Source of the DNA: Paragonimus westermani
Taxonomy: Eukaryota > Platyhelminthes > Trematoda > Plagiorchiida > Troglotrematidae
Assembly (NCBI GenBank): GCA_008508345.1
Contig: QNGE01000863.1
Coordinates: 150,966 to 214,965 of the forward strand
Reading direction: 5' to 3'
DNA: 64,000 nt
Positions within the stretch are counted from its first letter, which is position 1; each line of letters starts with the position of its first letter. The notes under the pieces are model-generated. The model was not told the DNA's origin, did not search any database, and worked only from the letters and a program-made list of their open reading frames with translations. The position numbers and the translations under genes were made by a program. This document shows positions 38,995-51,400 of the stretch, piece by piece.

Positions 38995-39095
38995 ATTTAG
39001 ATGAGACCCAACTGTGAAAAGTCAGGGCTTCGGCTGGATTNCTGGTTCGAATCCAGCCGAAGCCCTGACTTTTCACAGTTGGGTCTCATCTAAAT
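38995..39095. mobile_element. Perfect palindrome made of two head-to-head SINE-B 3' halves
   Basis: The left arm 38995-39040 and right arm 39050-39095 are exact reverse complements over all 46 bases, with a 9-base loop that starts with an N (39041). Each arm is the SINE-B tail; the right side, with ctggttcgaatcc, carries a consensus B box (39044-39054). The left arm is the same tail on the minus strand. No A box on either side. Such identity means a recent event or an assembly join; the single N at the centre hints at the latter. Confidence 0.9.
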
Positions 39096-39511
39096 TCATT
39101 AATCTGCTACACTACTTATTAGTAATACAATTGTAGGTAGTTGGGAAAGAAGTGTTATTTGACTTTCTACTTCGATCTGGAAAGCTTATTTTGACCAAGT
39201 TGACCAACTACATGTATGTACATGTATATTCTATGATAACATCAGAATTACTTTTGGAGAATCAATATATATGACAGGTATGATAGACCAAATGAACCAG
39301 ATTGATTTTCTATAGGCTTTGCTCTGCAAAGAAAGACAGGTAGTTTGGTATCGGAGCGTACTTGACGCGTAAAGATATTCGGTGTGTTCAGCTCTCACTG
39401 CGAGTCCACTTGATCAATCTATAGCCCACCACCGTGAGTCACGGAAGTCGAATCCCTCTTTTCCGGTTAAAGTCTGTTTGGTGTTACCGAGGAGCAGTCA
39501 GTGATTTGGTT

Positions 39512-39590
39512 AATTTGAAGCTAAACATCACACATACTTGGTCACAGCCTCCGCATTCGGATTGACTTTCCAGCCATCCTCTTCCTTCTA
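39512..39590 (+). mobile_element. SINE-A fragment of the fold-back type
   Basis: A leader gatttggttaatttgaag...catcac is followed by ccgcattcggattgactttccagcc, the same order as the 2591 copy (leader, then inverse tail) and unlike the 60371 copy, where the leader runs into the tRNA-like part. Confidence 0.6.
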
Positions 39591-40084
39591 AGCCTTTGTA
39601 TTTACTTTAATCTTTTCGAGATTAAGCTGAGCAGAGACATTTCAGATCATGACTTTATGTACAACCTGAAGTTCAAAGGGTTTGGTAATCTTTCTAGATT
39701 GGACACACAAGAGTTTCCCTCAATAAATCACATGGCCAGTCATATGAATGTGATTACGAGTTTCTGCACAAGTTAAGAGTTTTTTGTCGCCCCATGATTT
39801 TAACCTATGTTACCTGTTCTTATGAAACTGAACAACAGTGATGAGTTTTTTATTCCGGCTGACAGGTAGCGCTTGTCCTGCTTTTCTGTGGATCGATGGC
39901 TGTGTTACTCAAGCTGTCATTCGTTTAGAAAGTTTCTCTGGACAAGCTTTGCTCGTTACCGTAAGTACAACTCTCCATCCAGATTGTATGTCGCACGCCT
40001 CCACGTGCAAGGCTCTAGTCAACGAATCCACGAGTTTGGCTCTTTTCCAAGTTGAAATAGTTAGTCAATGAAGGTGTTGAGCAA

Positions 40085-40345
40085 TATCTGACTCAACGTT
40101 TGCATTTGGGCTGACGTTTGTCAAGAGTACACACAAACCGACTGGTAATTGTTATTTCTAAACAGGATTTCGAACTTTCAAACCACGGGTATTACATGCA
40201 GATTCGTTCTCATCTGACTATGTGTGGGGCATGATCAAAGGATATATTTGAAGCAGTTCATTCCCCTCAAAAGTTTGAACAAAACCGTTAGAACACGAAA
40301 ACTGGCAGATGCAAGCATTTCGTATTGACTCGTCATGATAATCTT
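40085..40345 (-). repeat. Longer dispersed repeat related to the Penelope tail
   Basis: On the minus strand about 40255-40345 matches 16785-16880 (aatgcttgcatct...ttcgtgttctaacgg). The stretch down to 40085 may belong to the same repeat, but no second copy in the window shows its end. Confidence 0.5.
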
Positions 40346-43300
40346 TTGAGTTAAAGCATGAAGCAGTCTTCTTTCTTGTTTTGTAAACATCAGCGCAACT
40401 GAAACGACTTGCAGGTAGCCTAGGGCAACTTGAAGAAACTATTAAAAACAATATACCACGTTTGGTAACGAGTGTGAAGGTCAGTAGGCAAATGGAGAAC
40501 GCAAACTAAAATGATTAACTTCTGTTCATCCGAATAAAATTATAACAATTCAAAGCTATCCATCCCCTTCATTAATTACGACATGACAACAAAATGACGT
40601 AATTCGTGCGATTCTTTCCGGACCATTTCTTAGCATATTACAAACGCAATTGTATGGCTAGGTCATAATGGTCGCATAAATACAGCGGGAAACTTATAAG
40701 CTAACGGGACGTACACACAAGGCTGAACACCTCGTTCCCTCGTCATCCCAGCACAGTGGACTACCAGAGCAATTAAAACGCCAAGAGAAACTGCTTGAGA
40801 CCTCATTAGGACGGGAAGATGCTTTGGACTGATAGTACATTCAGTATTGTTAAATAGGACCCCGAATATGTACGTGAAAAACACGTTGTGGTCTATGGTC
40901 AGTATGTGCCCAGATATTGAGGAAAGTGAATTTTGGTCTTTTAAGGCCTCTCACGTAGCCAGATTGGCCATTTGGGTTAATATTCACTTATGAACGCCCG
41001 CACTGATACTACTATTCGCAGACTGACTAGTTCTCCCTAAAAAGTACCCACTGTAGAATTCATTATGGTTTTTAGACTCTCAGTACACACTACTCTCATG
41101 CCTGTTACGAATGTTGTGCATAAGGACAACCTGTCAAATGTTGAAATCAGTGCGGCGCCTCATCCACCAGCTCCCTGCATTTTCCTTTCACCTGGCCGTT
41201 AGTAACGTGACCTAACCGTGGTAGGATTCTTTTGGACACACTAGAAGAAGCGAATTCGTTGAAATTTCTTTGCCATTCAAAGGAAAACCTCCTCCATTGG
41301 ATTTAATGTAAAGATATCTATTGTGAACGATTACTGCTAATCGTTATAGACAATCGTGTAACGTGGGTTATTCATCTGTTTTGCCCCGCCATACCATCAC
41401 AACGATATAAGTTGCAAATCGCATGGGAGGTGACTAGGCCACCCTCATTTCTGTTATCCACTGGCACATTATAACCAACAGTATATCACGCGAAAGTCAC
41501 CAACGTAGTTAGCTGCACCCAGATGACATTTCCGGTTCTAGCAAACACATTTCTGGCATTAGGTACTTACAGAATAACACCTGTCTTGAGCTAAGGTATT
41601 AAACAAAAGCTTTCATGACACTGCTGTTCGCTTTTCTGTGTAAAAGCTAATGAATAGTGTTTTCATGATAGTACATGACACTGATCCTCAAACGGACCCT
41701 CCACTATGGTCGTTTCTTCCTTGTTATGACTTATCGAAGGGAACTTGTGGGAATAGTGCTAGAACCAGTGACCGTCACGTCGTCTACTTCCAGCTTCTAC
41801 CAATTTAGCCGTTAGTCTGAAGAACATCGTCTGTGAACAATCTGCGGTTTTAGGGTAAAATCAACAAAGTGATTTTTTTCTTGAAACACCATTGAAATGT
41901 GCTCATATTGTTTCCGGGTGCGAGATTATCATTTTCGTAAGTTTTTGGGCTGAACTTATAGAATGCGTATACTGGCCAGTAAATTTTGCTTGAGTTTCTC
42001 TTCTCTACTGTCAGTTTGATATCTGTGTGTTGAATTGGTATTGTAGTCAACTTTATTGCATGCTGTGTTTTCAGAAATAATCAGAAATTTATCCATTTCT
42101 CTTGTATGAAGCACACTTTTTTTCAGTGAAATTTATGGTAACAATGAAATAACATTATGTTAGATCCTAACAGAGTACGCTTAACAACTCTGCTAATTTG
42201 CGATGATTACTTTTTACAAACTGAAATCTCATATGACGTGCACAAAGTTATAGAACAAATTTCAACCAACTAACATTGTTACGATGTTGGCAGTACTACT
42301 GATCTCTGCGGCTGAAATTCACAAAGCACACATTGTCTGATTAAATATTCATAAGGGATTTACCTACAACAAACAAGCGCACATTTTTGATGTCCATGCC
42401 ATTGATGTGTCTTGACCGCTCAAAACTTTCTCTCTCTGTGACCCCACGATACTTGGTGAACTCATGTTATGGTAAAGTAGTCATTGATAAATTTGGTGTT
42501 ATGGATAATATTCTGATTTGCATTAACCCTCTATTTGATATTACAATGAAAACAAGGTCAAGCAGTTTTTTTTGCACGAGTGAAATTGCAAGACTCAATC
42601 TGTTAACTAACTTTGGAAGTACAATCAAGCAAACGTTCATTTTGGGATATTTTGCTAAGGATTACATTTCTGGTATTTAGATCTTAGCAAATTGAAAAAT
42701 CGATGACCCAATGATGCTCTCAATTCACAGGAAGTGAATATTTATTGGTCATTACACGCACTTCCAATGTTTACATTCTGTCACACACAAAATGGACAAG
42801 ATGCTCACCTAAATTACAAAAGCACTATGAATAGGCATTGTTGGTGTGTCATAAGAAGGTCCTCATTTTGTTTATTTAATCCGGAAGAAAAATGGCCGTT
42901 ACTTACTGTTTGTCCAGAATTATGAAGAGTGATTCCAAGAGAATGTTTATTTAATGAAAGCACCCACGTCACGATACGACAGTGGAGAATTGTTAGTAAG
43001 ACCCCCTACTCTGTGTGTGCGTGTATGTAAACATCAGTACCGTAGATTTCCACTGCTGTGTTAAAGTTTTAGCTACCTAACTCTGCCAAATTTAAGTGGT
43101 TGTTCCTAATTCGATAAATTTCAGTTCAGAAACAGCTAAACAGTTGCATCTCGTGGTCATTTCATTTTCAGATTATAAAAATGTTGAGGTTACTCCGGAA
43201 ATGAAACGAACATTTCAGAATCGTTGAGAATGCGTTAGGAAAACGAATTTTCTATCCCTAGCTAACCAACAGAACCCAACAGGTTTACTGTCAGCGCACA

Positions 43301-43536
43301 TATACAAGGATTGGCCGGTCTACATACAGTTGCTAAATTACTTCGAACTACAACGAGTCTAGTTATCGGTTACAGCACGAAGGCGACGTAGGTATCCACT
43401 AGTAAATGAAACGAACGGTTTGAGATCTCGTAAGAAACGCTGAAGATGCTGAAAATGGACGACATTTCTACTCCATGGAATACATGTTAAATGGGCTAGA
43501 CTCATCAGGACAAAATCTGCTGAAATCCATGTGTTC
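40346..43536. other. Gene-free stretch
   Basis: Only short overlapping frames; no domain, RNA gene or repeat recognised. Confidence 0.45.
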
Positions 43537-43745
43537 TTGCAAATGCTGCTTACACGGCCTCACTTAGAGTGCTGGGAACAACCATGGTCTCTCCTCCTTG
43601 TCAAAGCTATGCATAGAATGGGCAAAGTAGAGCGTCGTTTTGCGAATCTATTCCAGCTGAGAAAATGCACTGTTCACGAAAAATGAAATCTATCTTCTCC
43701 CTAAATTAAATGCGAAAATATGGAGCGGCATTTTTATTACTTTTA
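43537..43745 (+). mobile_element. CR1/jockey-like LINE fragment
   Basis: The frame QMLLTRPHLECWEQPWSLL, with LVKAMHRMGKVERRFANLF, tracks the block after the RT core in CR1/jockey-type elements (VRPhLEY..q.WSPy..kDi..lE.VQRRatkl), then stops; LPKLNAKIWSGIFI in another frame fits the next conserved stretch (L.LE.RR.RGDmI). A short, dead fragment from a family different from the two longer LINE remnants. Confidence 0.65.
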
Positions 43746-44944
43746 GGACACCTGTTGTGTCCTCTTTTTGGAGATTCATTAAATAGCCTTGATTGAGCTC
43801 GGAGATGATATTAAGTCAGAATTGATAAGACATGTTCAGTGCAAAATTAATCGACTTGTGAGAGACATACCGAGGCGATTTATTCTGACCAATGAAATAA
43901 CAATTCACCACTTTTGTCATATCCTTGGTAGCTCATAGTGAACATCGGATTGTTTCTCAAAGTTCGAACGGTGTTGGGAACATTGGTGAAATTATCTCTG
44001 TCCCTACAACGTAGTGAGTGCGTTAAGCCACTACAAGTTATTCTTCATGGGTATATTGAGCAAGAGTAAACGTTACTCAGACAAAGTTTGCGTGCTGAGA
44101 CATATGTGCTTTTGTGAAGTTGACTTAAATATTTCTCAGTGATACTGGCAGATTGAGAAGGATTTATCGCGAATGTTTAATGATGAGTACTCGAAGATTT
44201 GGTGGATGTAACTTGTTTACAGTTTACTCGAGATGTCTTGAAACGAGTATGACCGAGTGGAGGTAAATGAACAGCTAGTATGCTTTATTTCGAGACACCC
44301 CGGCGACCTGAGCAATGAGCACCTCAGTGAGACTGGTTATATGGCCGTGTTTATTTCAAAGTTACTGGGGCAAAAATCAACAGTGATGTTTCATTCGAAT
44401 GTGTACTGATGTTCGTTTCTTGGTTGAGACAAAGATACGCGTCACTCTTAAACGAGTGAAACTTAAGTCCTGTGCTTCTTTTCTAGGACAGCTGACTGAA
44501 AATTTGAATAAGCAAGAAAGCTGTGGTCGGTTGTTCTTGCACTCCAGTTTGAATGGAACAGTGAACGTTTGAACTTTTTCAACCTGGAGATTTCTGAAGA
44601 CATGCTCACTCACTTAATATTTGCAAATATTTCAACTGATCATCTGGTGACGGACCAGATATTCACCTTTGTTTTGTTTAGATAAGCCAGTTTCGGGACA
44701 ATTCTGTTTGTTTAACTCGCGGCTCAAAGAAACAACACATAAGTGGCATATAGTTTGTCAGTTCTCAAATGCAGCTTGTTATGCGCGCGATGTTTTGTCC
44801 TCACCAGTTAGCAGCTCTAAATCAAGGTGAAGAGTGAAAACCGAAAACAAACTGTGACGCAGATATTTTATAATGTATGAAAATGGAAGATTGCGGGATA
44901 AAATAAATTAGACTGAGAATAAATGCATTTTGTTCCGTCCATAA

Positions 44945-45430
44945 ATGAGTGTTATCAGCAATTATTTCTTAACTCTTATCAGTTCGAATCAGGAAAAGTG
45001 TGCATCACCAGAAAGTGCACTGGACCGCCCAATTTTGCTGTATCTGTCTGACTTAAGCTTCAGATTTCGCCCCAATACTTGCCATCAGTTCGATGGTGTT
45101 ACGATGAGCAGTCCATTTAGTCCAGTCTTAGCCAACAAACTTGTGAATGACTCATGGAAAGAAGTAACACACAAGCTAGATACTTTCGATCATTTATGAA
45201 TCTGTCAATCACAGACTTTTACTCAAGAATGATCAGATTCAGGCAACGGCTCATCAGGCCAAAATACTGTTTACACTAAAATAATGAGACCAATGGTCAG
45301 TCGTCGTTCCCGGATATTGCGACGAGTAAGAGAGTCGATGGATCCATTCTGCAGGTTATCTATTGAAAGAATACGTGACCCGGCCAGTATTTTTCCTTTA
45401 CCAGTAGCATGTAGGAGAAGGTTGATCGGT
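44945..45430 (+). mobile_element. Penelope-like RT remnant
   Basis: An ATG frame to 45199 includes LSFRFRPNTCHQFDGVTMSSPFSPVLAN, the Penelope RT block (F.F....Y.Q.DGvaMGSPLgPvlAn), with the G of MGSP changed to S. In another frame from about 45284, NGQSSFPDIATSKRVDGSI and IY*KNT*PGQYFSFTS match the LPFLDv...dG.l...VYRK.T.tgqY...S block also seen at 10.0-10.15 kb. Two stops fall where Arg codons are expected (TGA for CGA). The sequence between the two blocks, where the catalytic YxDD should lie, is not recognisable. Dead copy, opposite strand to the 9-kb element. Confidence 0.85.
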
Positions 45431-48400
45431 ACCAGTGATGTCTCGAGTGATGAACTACATCAGTCACGGTCGAGTTCATTTAAGAAGCTAGCCAACAAGA
45501 TTTTTCAGACATTTCAACACGAGCCGTTTACAAAGTAAAACATAACCTGCTGTTCTCAAAAAACAATAACTTTACAACAACCGTTCATGGAGGAAAGTGT
45601 GGAGTTTAGAAGAACACCGTTTGAAATGTATTGTTTTTCGCGCGTTCTTTGCTCTGAAGTTAGAAATGGGCTGTAGAACGCCTCCAATCCTCGACTGACT
45701 GACGTCTCATTTGATCAAATCAAACATATTGCAAATATATTGTGGACGTGGAGTACCACATATGGATGAAAGGGAGAAACAGCTTATGACTGACGTTCAA
45801 GAACACGTACTACAGTGGGTTCCAAACATGAGTACGCCACCAGCCAAATTGACAATATACATCCGGAAGCAGCCAAGATCATTGTTCATCAGGCAACATT
45901 TGACAACGCGACATGTGATTGACTCTTCAAAGGCATTTCTTGTTATGGTGTCAACTAGAAGTGAACGTTCACTACTGTATGCCAAAGCAACTGCAGTCAG
46001 ATATCACCGCTTCAAACTGCACGTGCAAATTAAACTTGTTATGACACTGATGTTGCCATCGTAGCCTATGACCTTCTTATGATTGGATTGTAATTTGGAA
46101 TTACGTACATTTTATTCGTCATCAGTGAATGTCAGTGGGAATTCTGTAAAATCTACTGCCTTCTCCATGTATGTGCTGTATGGGATAGCGTCAAGAAAAC
46201 TGAAAGACAGTGGGTCAGCTAGATGAAACTGGTTTGCAAAAAATCACTTCCACTGAACTGGAACCAACAAAAGGAACAGCATAACTCTGTGTGACATGCA
46301 ATTTTTACCGGCTGAACTAACCTGCAGTAAATATGCCCGTTAGTTGGGCAACGCGACTTCCACGAACGAAAACAAACAAAACGAAATTTGCTAATAAAAT
46401 CAAACAACAATGTAAGCATAACAGTTAACGCGGTCATGAATTAAATTTCAGTGTAGCTGGTAACGGTTTTAAGTTAACAAATGCACTTTATTGATAATTT
46501 CATAACATATTAATGGAGTGGGAAATATATATTGAACAGAATGAGGAATGTGTTGGTTATGCCAACAACTGCTGGCTTTGGAACGCTCCACCGGTGGTAC
46601 TGAATGACTGATTAAGTGACACTCTATGACGTGTGTCAGTCAGCTGTTGAGCAGTTCGGTTAGTTGGAAATTTACTAGCTCCATTCCGAACCCATTCCAT
46701 ACACTGTTCCATTATGTAACCGTTGAGTCGTTTGAGTACACTTTAAAACTACTCCACTATTCAGCCGTAAGAGGAAGAACAAACAATAGACAATCACTCT
46801 GCGTTTCACGTTACGAAGAAATTACACATACTATGCTAAACAAGGATTGTAACATTGCCTTCCGAAGCGCGCCGTCCAGTTTGTGTTTGGAAGCGTCGGA
46901 TGACAGCTCACTTTTAAAAAATACAATTAAAAAATCACTGTATGCCAATCACGACAAAGGCAATATGTGTCACCCTTCCATTCATTTGTTTCTTAACCAA
47001 CCAAGCAAAACAATCTTTCTACCTAAGTAAATCCGCTATCGACGATATTTCTATACTATATTTCCATTGCGATGAAATCGTCTATTTTGCTCAAGCGATA
47101 CAAAGTTGTTAAAATCAACAAACGTTCGTGATTAAGTAGACCTTTCTATAGGTGGTCCTACCTAACCAGCATGTTTTAACACTACGTTTGGTTTATTGGT
47201 TATGGTGATTTATTGATCTCCGTCTTATTGAAGACATGCAAGATGCCCCTTGCAAATACTTCCCGGGTATTTTAAATAATCTGAAGCCGACAAGGAATTA
47301 GGTAGCAGCACAGTGAATATGAACAGGTTGGAGGACGCTCACCGAGCATCCACCTTATACCGAACACAAAAACAAAAGTGTGCAGAGCAGTAAGATTTCA
47401 ACCTGTAATGAAAGAACCAATCTAGTTCAATTTACGGGTATCATAGAGTGGAACTTTGAGTGCACGAGTATGCGCCATAATTTAGATGGAGGGAAGAGGA
47501 AGTGAGACCAACAGTTCTGGTTGTTACATATCCTGCTCCCCGCACACCTGAGTAAATATTTCTATTCACTAGAACCTATCTCCCGAACGTCTCGGAAAGA
47601 CAATCCAGAAGGTCCCCAATTATTCAGTAAATGAGAAATCGCATTGGAAGTTGGTCTTCTGATCTGGACTTTACGGGGCTCTCGCGGTGACCTCCACAGG
47701 TTCACTGTAGCATTCCGGGTCTGCATCAGCAAATACATCACTGCTATTCACTTGAATGAAATTTGGACAGTGGTTATTCAAGTAGGTCAGCTGGAACCAC
47801 TGGATGAGCATAAAAGTTGCAGATATACTGAAATTATATTAACAGTTTCAAAGTTTATTGGACTGCCTTTTATGTACGGCTATCATTCAAGTGTGTAATG
47901 AAATCTGGTTGAAAAGTTTATCAGGTCATGTGTGCAGACAAGCGAAACATTATTGAATTTCCATCAGAAAGTCCGCAGCTTCCTCCAAAAGCGCAACTAG
48001 AAAGCAAGTCGCGTTAAATTTGTTTAATGCATAGTCGCATTTATTTTGTTTGTGATGACATCAGTGCTGATACATGGTGTTTCCCAATAGAAAATTTTCT
48101 GATCGTTTGCATAATGATATGTTTAAGCGTAAAAATGTATGAAAAATAGTTACAAACCAGGCTTCAAACTGTTGCACCTGATAACAAACTGACAAAAACA
48201 TTACTGGAAACAATCAAAGTATGCAGGTATATTAGGGTTATCCAGTATGCTATCCTTAGTCACGGGTCGACTCAATGTAGAGTCACAGTGTGCTTACTGT
48301 CTCTCCTTTGAAACAAGTGGCGAACCACGAACTATTTGTGGTCATATATGGTTAACGGTACACGTATTGCACAGGCGGCTTTCATTGAATCACCTGTGGT

Positions 48401-51400
48401 TCTATTCGTATTTCGGTTAGCTAGGGTCTACACAGAGGCATGGTGCTCGGGAGAAAACAGCTAATGTAACATCCAAGACAATTCATCGGCCGGTATTATC
48501 TCAGCGTGATAGAAACGAACGTACAAAGGGTGCTGAAGTGACATAAAACCATTGCATACAACAACTGGCACCTATGAACCATCAACAAAAAACATCCTGT
48601 TCGAGACTTTACGAGTGTTTTACACTTATTCTTCAAATAGACTCATCTCTAGATGCTAGACACTTCACCAATTTTGTCACTCACTGTTGGGACATTCCAG
48701 ACAAATTTCATTTCAACTTTGAGGCGTCATTCATTTGATTTTCAAAGTTTACTGTTATGTACATTTTCTCTTAACCAGTTTGTTGTGCATAGTTAACGGC
48801 AATGTTGTGTCATATGCTTGGACTGGTTCAACCGTTTTCATTGCCAAATGCAAGGGCTAGTGGTACTGCGCACTCCGACACGCAGACACAGTGGAAATTA
48901 ACAACCATAGCTAACCAAACGTCAAGCGGTCTGTCAGCTCATATGCGAACGAAATATCATCGTTTCGCAACAAAATCGACTTTACACTTTGAAATGATTT
49001 TCTCTGCACATTTCTGACCGTCAATGTCATTTATTTTTCAGTCGTATTGGCACCTGATCGTTGGACTACTATCTGGTTACGTGATCTCTTCCTGAGATTT
49101 GCACACAACTTTTTACCTGTGTATGCGGCTGTTAGTTATATGTCATAATCCAAGCAGTGCCCTGTTTCTTTTGAATTCAGCAAGCATGTTGTCTGAAGAA
49201 TGTTTTTCATATCTGCTTTTCGTTTGACGATAAAGTGTTGCAATCATCTGAGCTACAAATTTAATAGTACCCTCGCTAGGTCACATCTCTGTGAGTGTCA
49301 AGAACTCGTGACGTACAAACAATGGCTTTTTTGTCCGCCTCCTTCGGTTGTCTGCCATAGTTGCAAGCAATAAACATAATTTCGCATTTGGTCTGGCTCA
49401 AGCAAGGTGAGACATCGCAATTACTGAAAACAATTTTTTGATGCCGCATAAAAACAGAGCAACTGAACTTAACTGCCCACTTGCTACAGTTACTGAAACT
49501 GTCGATTGCGCGCCAGTGGATCAATAGACATAAATCCGTTTCTCTCAATCTAACTCGCATTCTACACTTAACTGGTACGAGTGACCCCCAACTCATTGTC
49601 CTCATTGCTGCTAACACCATACCAATTTTACGTTGCTGGTTATAAGAGAACCTACACAGGTTTGAGTTCTATTGCCTGGTTTTAATTAAGGTAACACCGA
49701 AGCGCTCACAGACAAACTTCATGGAAATTACCCACTTTGAAACATGGACTACAATACGCCCAAGTTTACTGTACTTTTCCAGTATACCTTGCTCATTCGG
49801 TAACTATTCTTTTTGGGAGTGTATTTTCAACTGGCCATTGCCTGCGCATGTTCAACAGATTCTTTAAAGTGTTTATGAATCTAAAACTTTACTGTCATCG
49901 GTGGTTTCACGTTTACAGAGAATCGACCGTAGCTTTGAATATGGACGATTAGGTTATCCATACCGCTTATTGTTGTATGATCAGTGTTTTTCCGTTACTG
50001 ATGATAAACCCTGAGATTTCATGAGTGTGTGTTGGCACCATGCGATTCGCCAGTCATCTGAGAGCCAAATTTAGTCCTACAGTAAAACTGCCAAAAATCA
50101 TTTTCAACTAACAACACACTCCTGGTTTACGGTTAATAGCTTTCGAGTAATCATTTTTAAAACCCACACCTACGTAAGTCTCGCCAAACCTCTTTTGGTA
50201 AGCTGCAGAGATATATGTCGGTGATGACTCGAAGCAGGCTGACGTGCTCTTTAGCTTCCGTTGCTGAGACAACAGAATTTGTCCTACCAGTTTGCGGTTG
50301 CTTACAGCGGGTAAGGGCAATATTTGATCATTTTTGTTGAACTAAGATGGTGTTCCACCACTGCGCAAAATTGCCTCCCAATCGATATTTGTATGCAATA
50401 TGCCTACCATTCGTTTCTAACTTTTGAAGCAAAGCCACTGTGAAACGACTGCATATTGTTTTATTCTGGGTGGCCTGTTTACAACATTCTTAATGTTGTT
50501 CATGGTATTCTGCTGTAGTAACTTTGTAACCACACTTACTAAGAAGCCTCGATTAGCTAACTCAGCCACCATTAAATCAAGCCTTGTTATCCGCCAAAGT
50601 TAGTCAGTAACTTTAGACAATGCACCATAAAGGCACCTGTTTTCCAAGGAGTATAGCTGTCAATATGCTGTCATCCATTTGATTTGTTATCGAACTGAAA
50701 ATTCCTCAAAATAATTGACTGGTTATAAAGCAAAAAGAACATGAACATTTAACATTAAAATGTTTGACTGACCTAGGCATGGTAGCATGATAACCCTTCA
50801 TCATATACACCATCAAAAAAGGCCAGAATAGATATCGGAATTCGCGATACAGTCGAGCGTTAGCTTTACACTGTTCCACTGATTCAACAGAGTCCGTAAA
50901 TTTATGTAACAACTTAACACAAATAACAGGAAACTCAGGGAATATCTGACTGACGGCGTCAACGCAAGTGAGTCATTAATTTATCTACCTATGGAACACA
51001 CAATAGTCGATCAAGCTCAGCTTAGAAGTAACAATACTCAACAAAGTGGTGAACGCCAATCATGACTGACGTATTACTTATGACATAAATAAATAACGAA
51101 AAATATCTGGCACCTGGGTAAGTCCTTGGCTTGAGTGCATTTTTTCCAAGTGCCAGGGACACATACTATGTTATTGATTTCACAGCGTCTATAGATCATA
51201 TCAGAAAGGTGACGTAAATGTTTCATTTCTACAAGACTCAAGTCAAGCACTGAATAAATCGAATATGACTGTGTGCAATACATTTCTGATTATAGGTGAT
51301 TAAAAGGTATACAATCATTTTATCGCAATTTTCTGTTATGCACACCTGAAACTTGATTACACTTTTATACTCCTTCTCTAACGCTCCGTTGCTTCTGCGC

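Noticed and set aside
46626..47030. 134-codon plus frame as a gene
   Set aside because: Low-information composition and no domain; length is within chance for AT-rich 64 kb.
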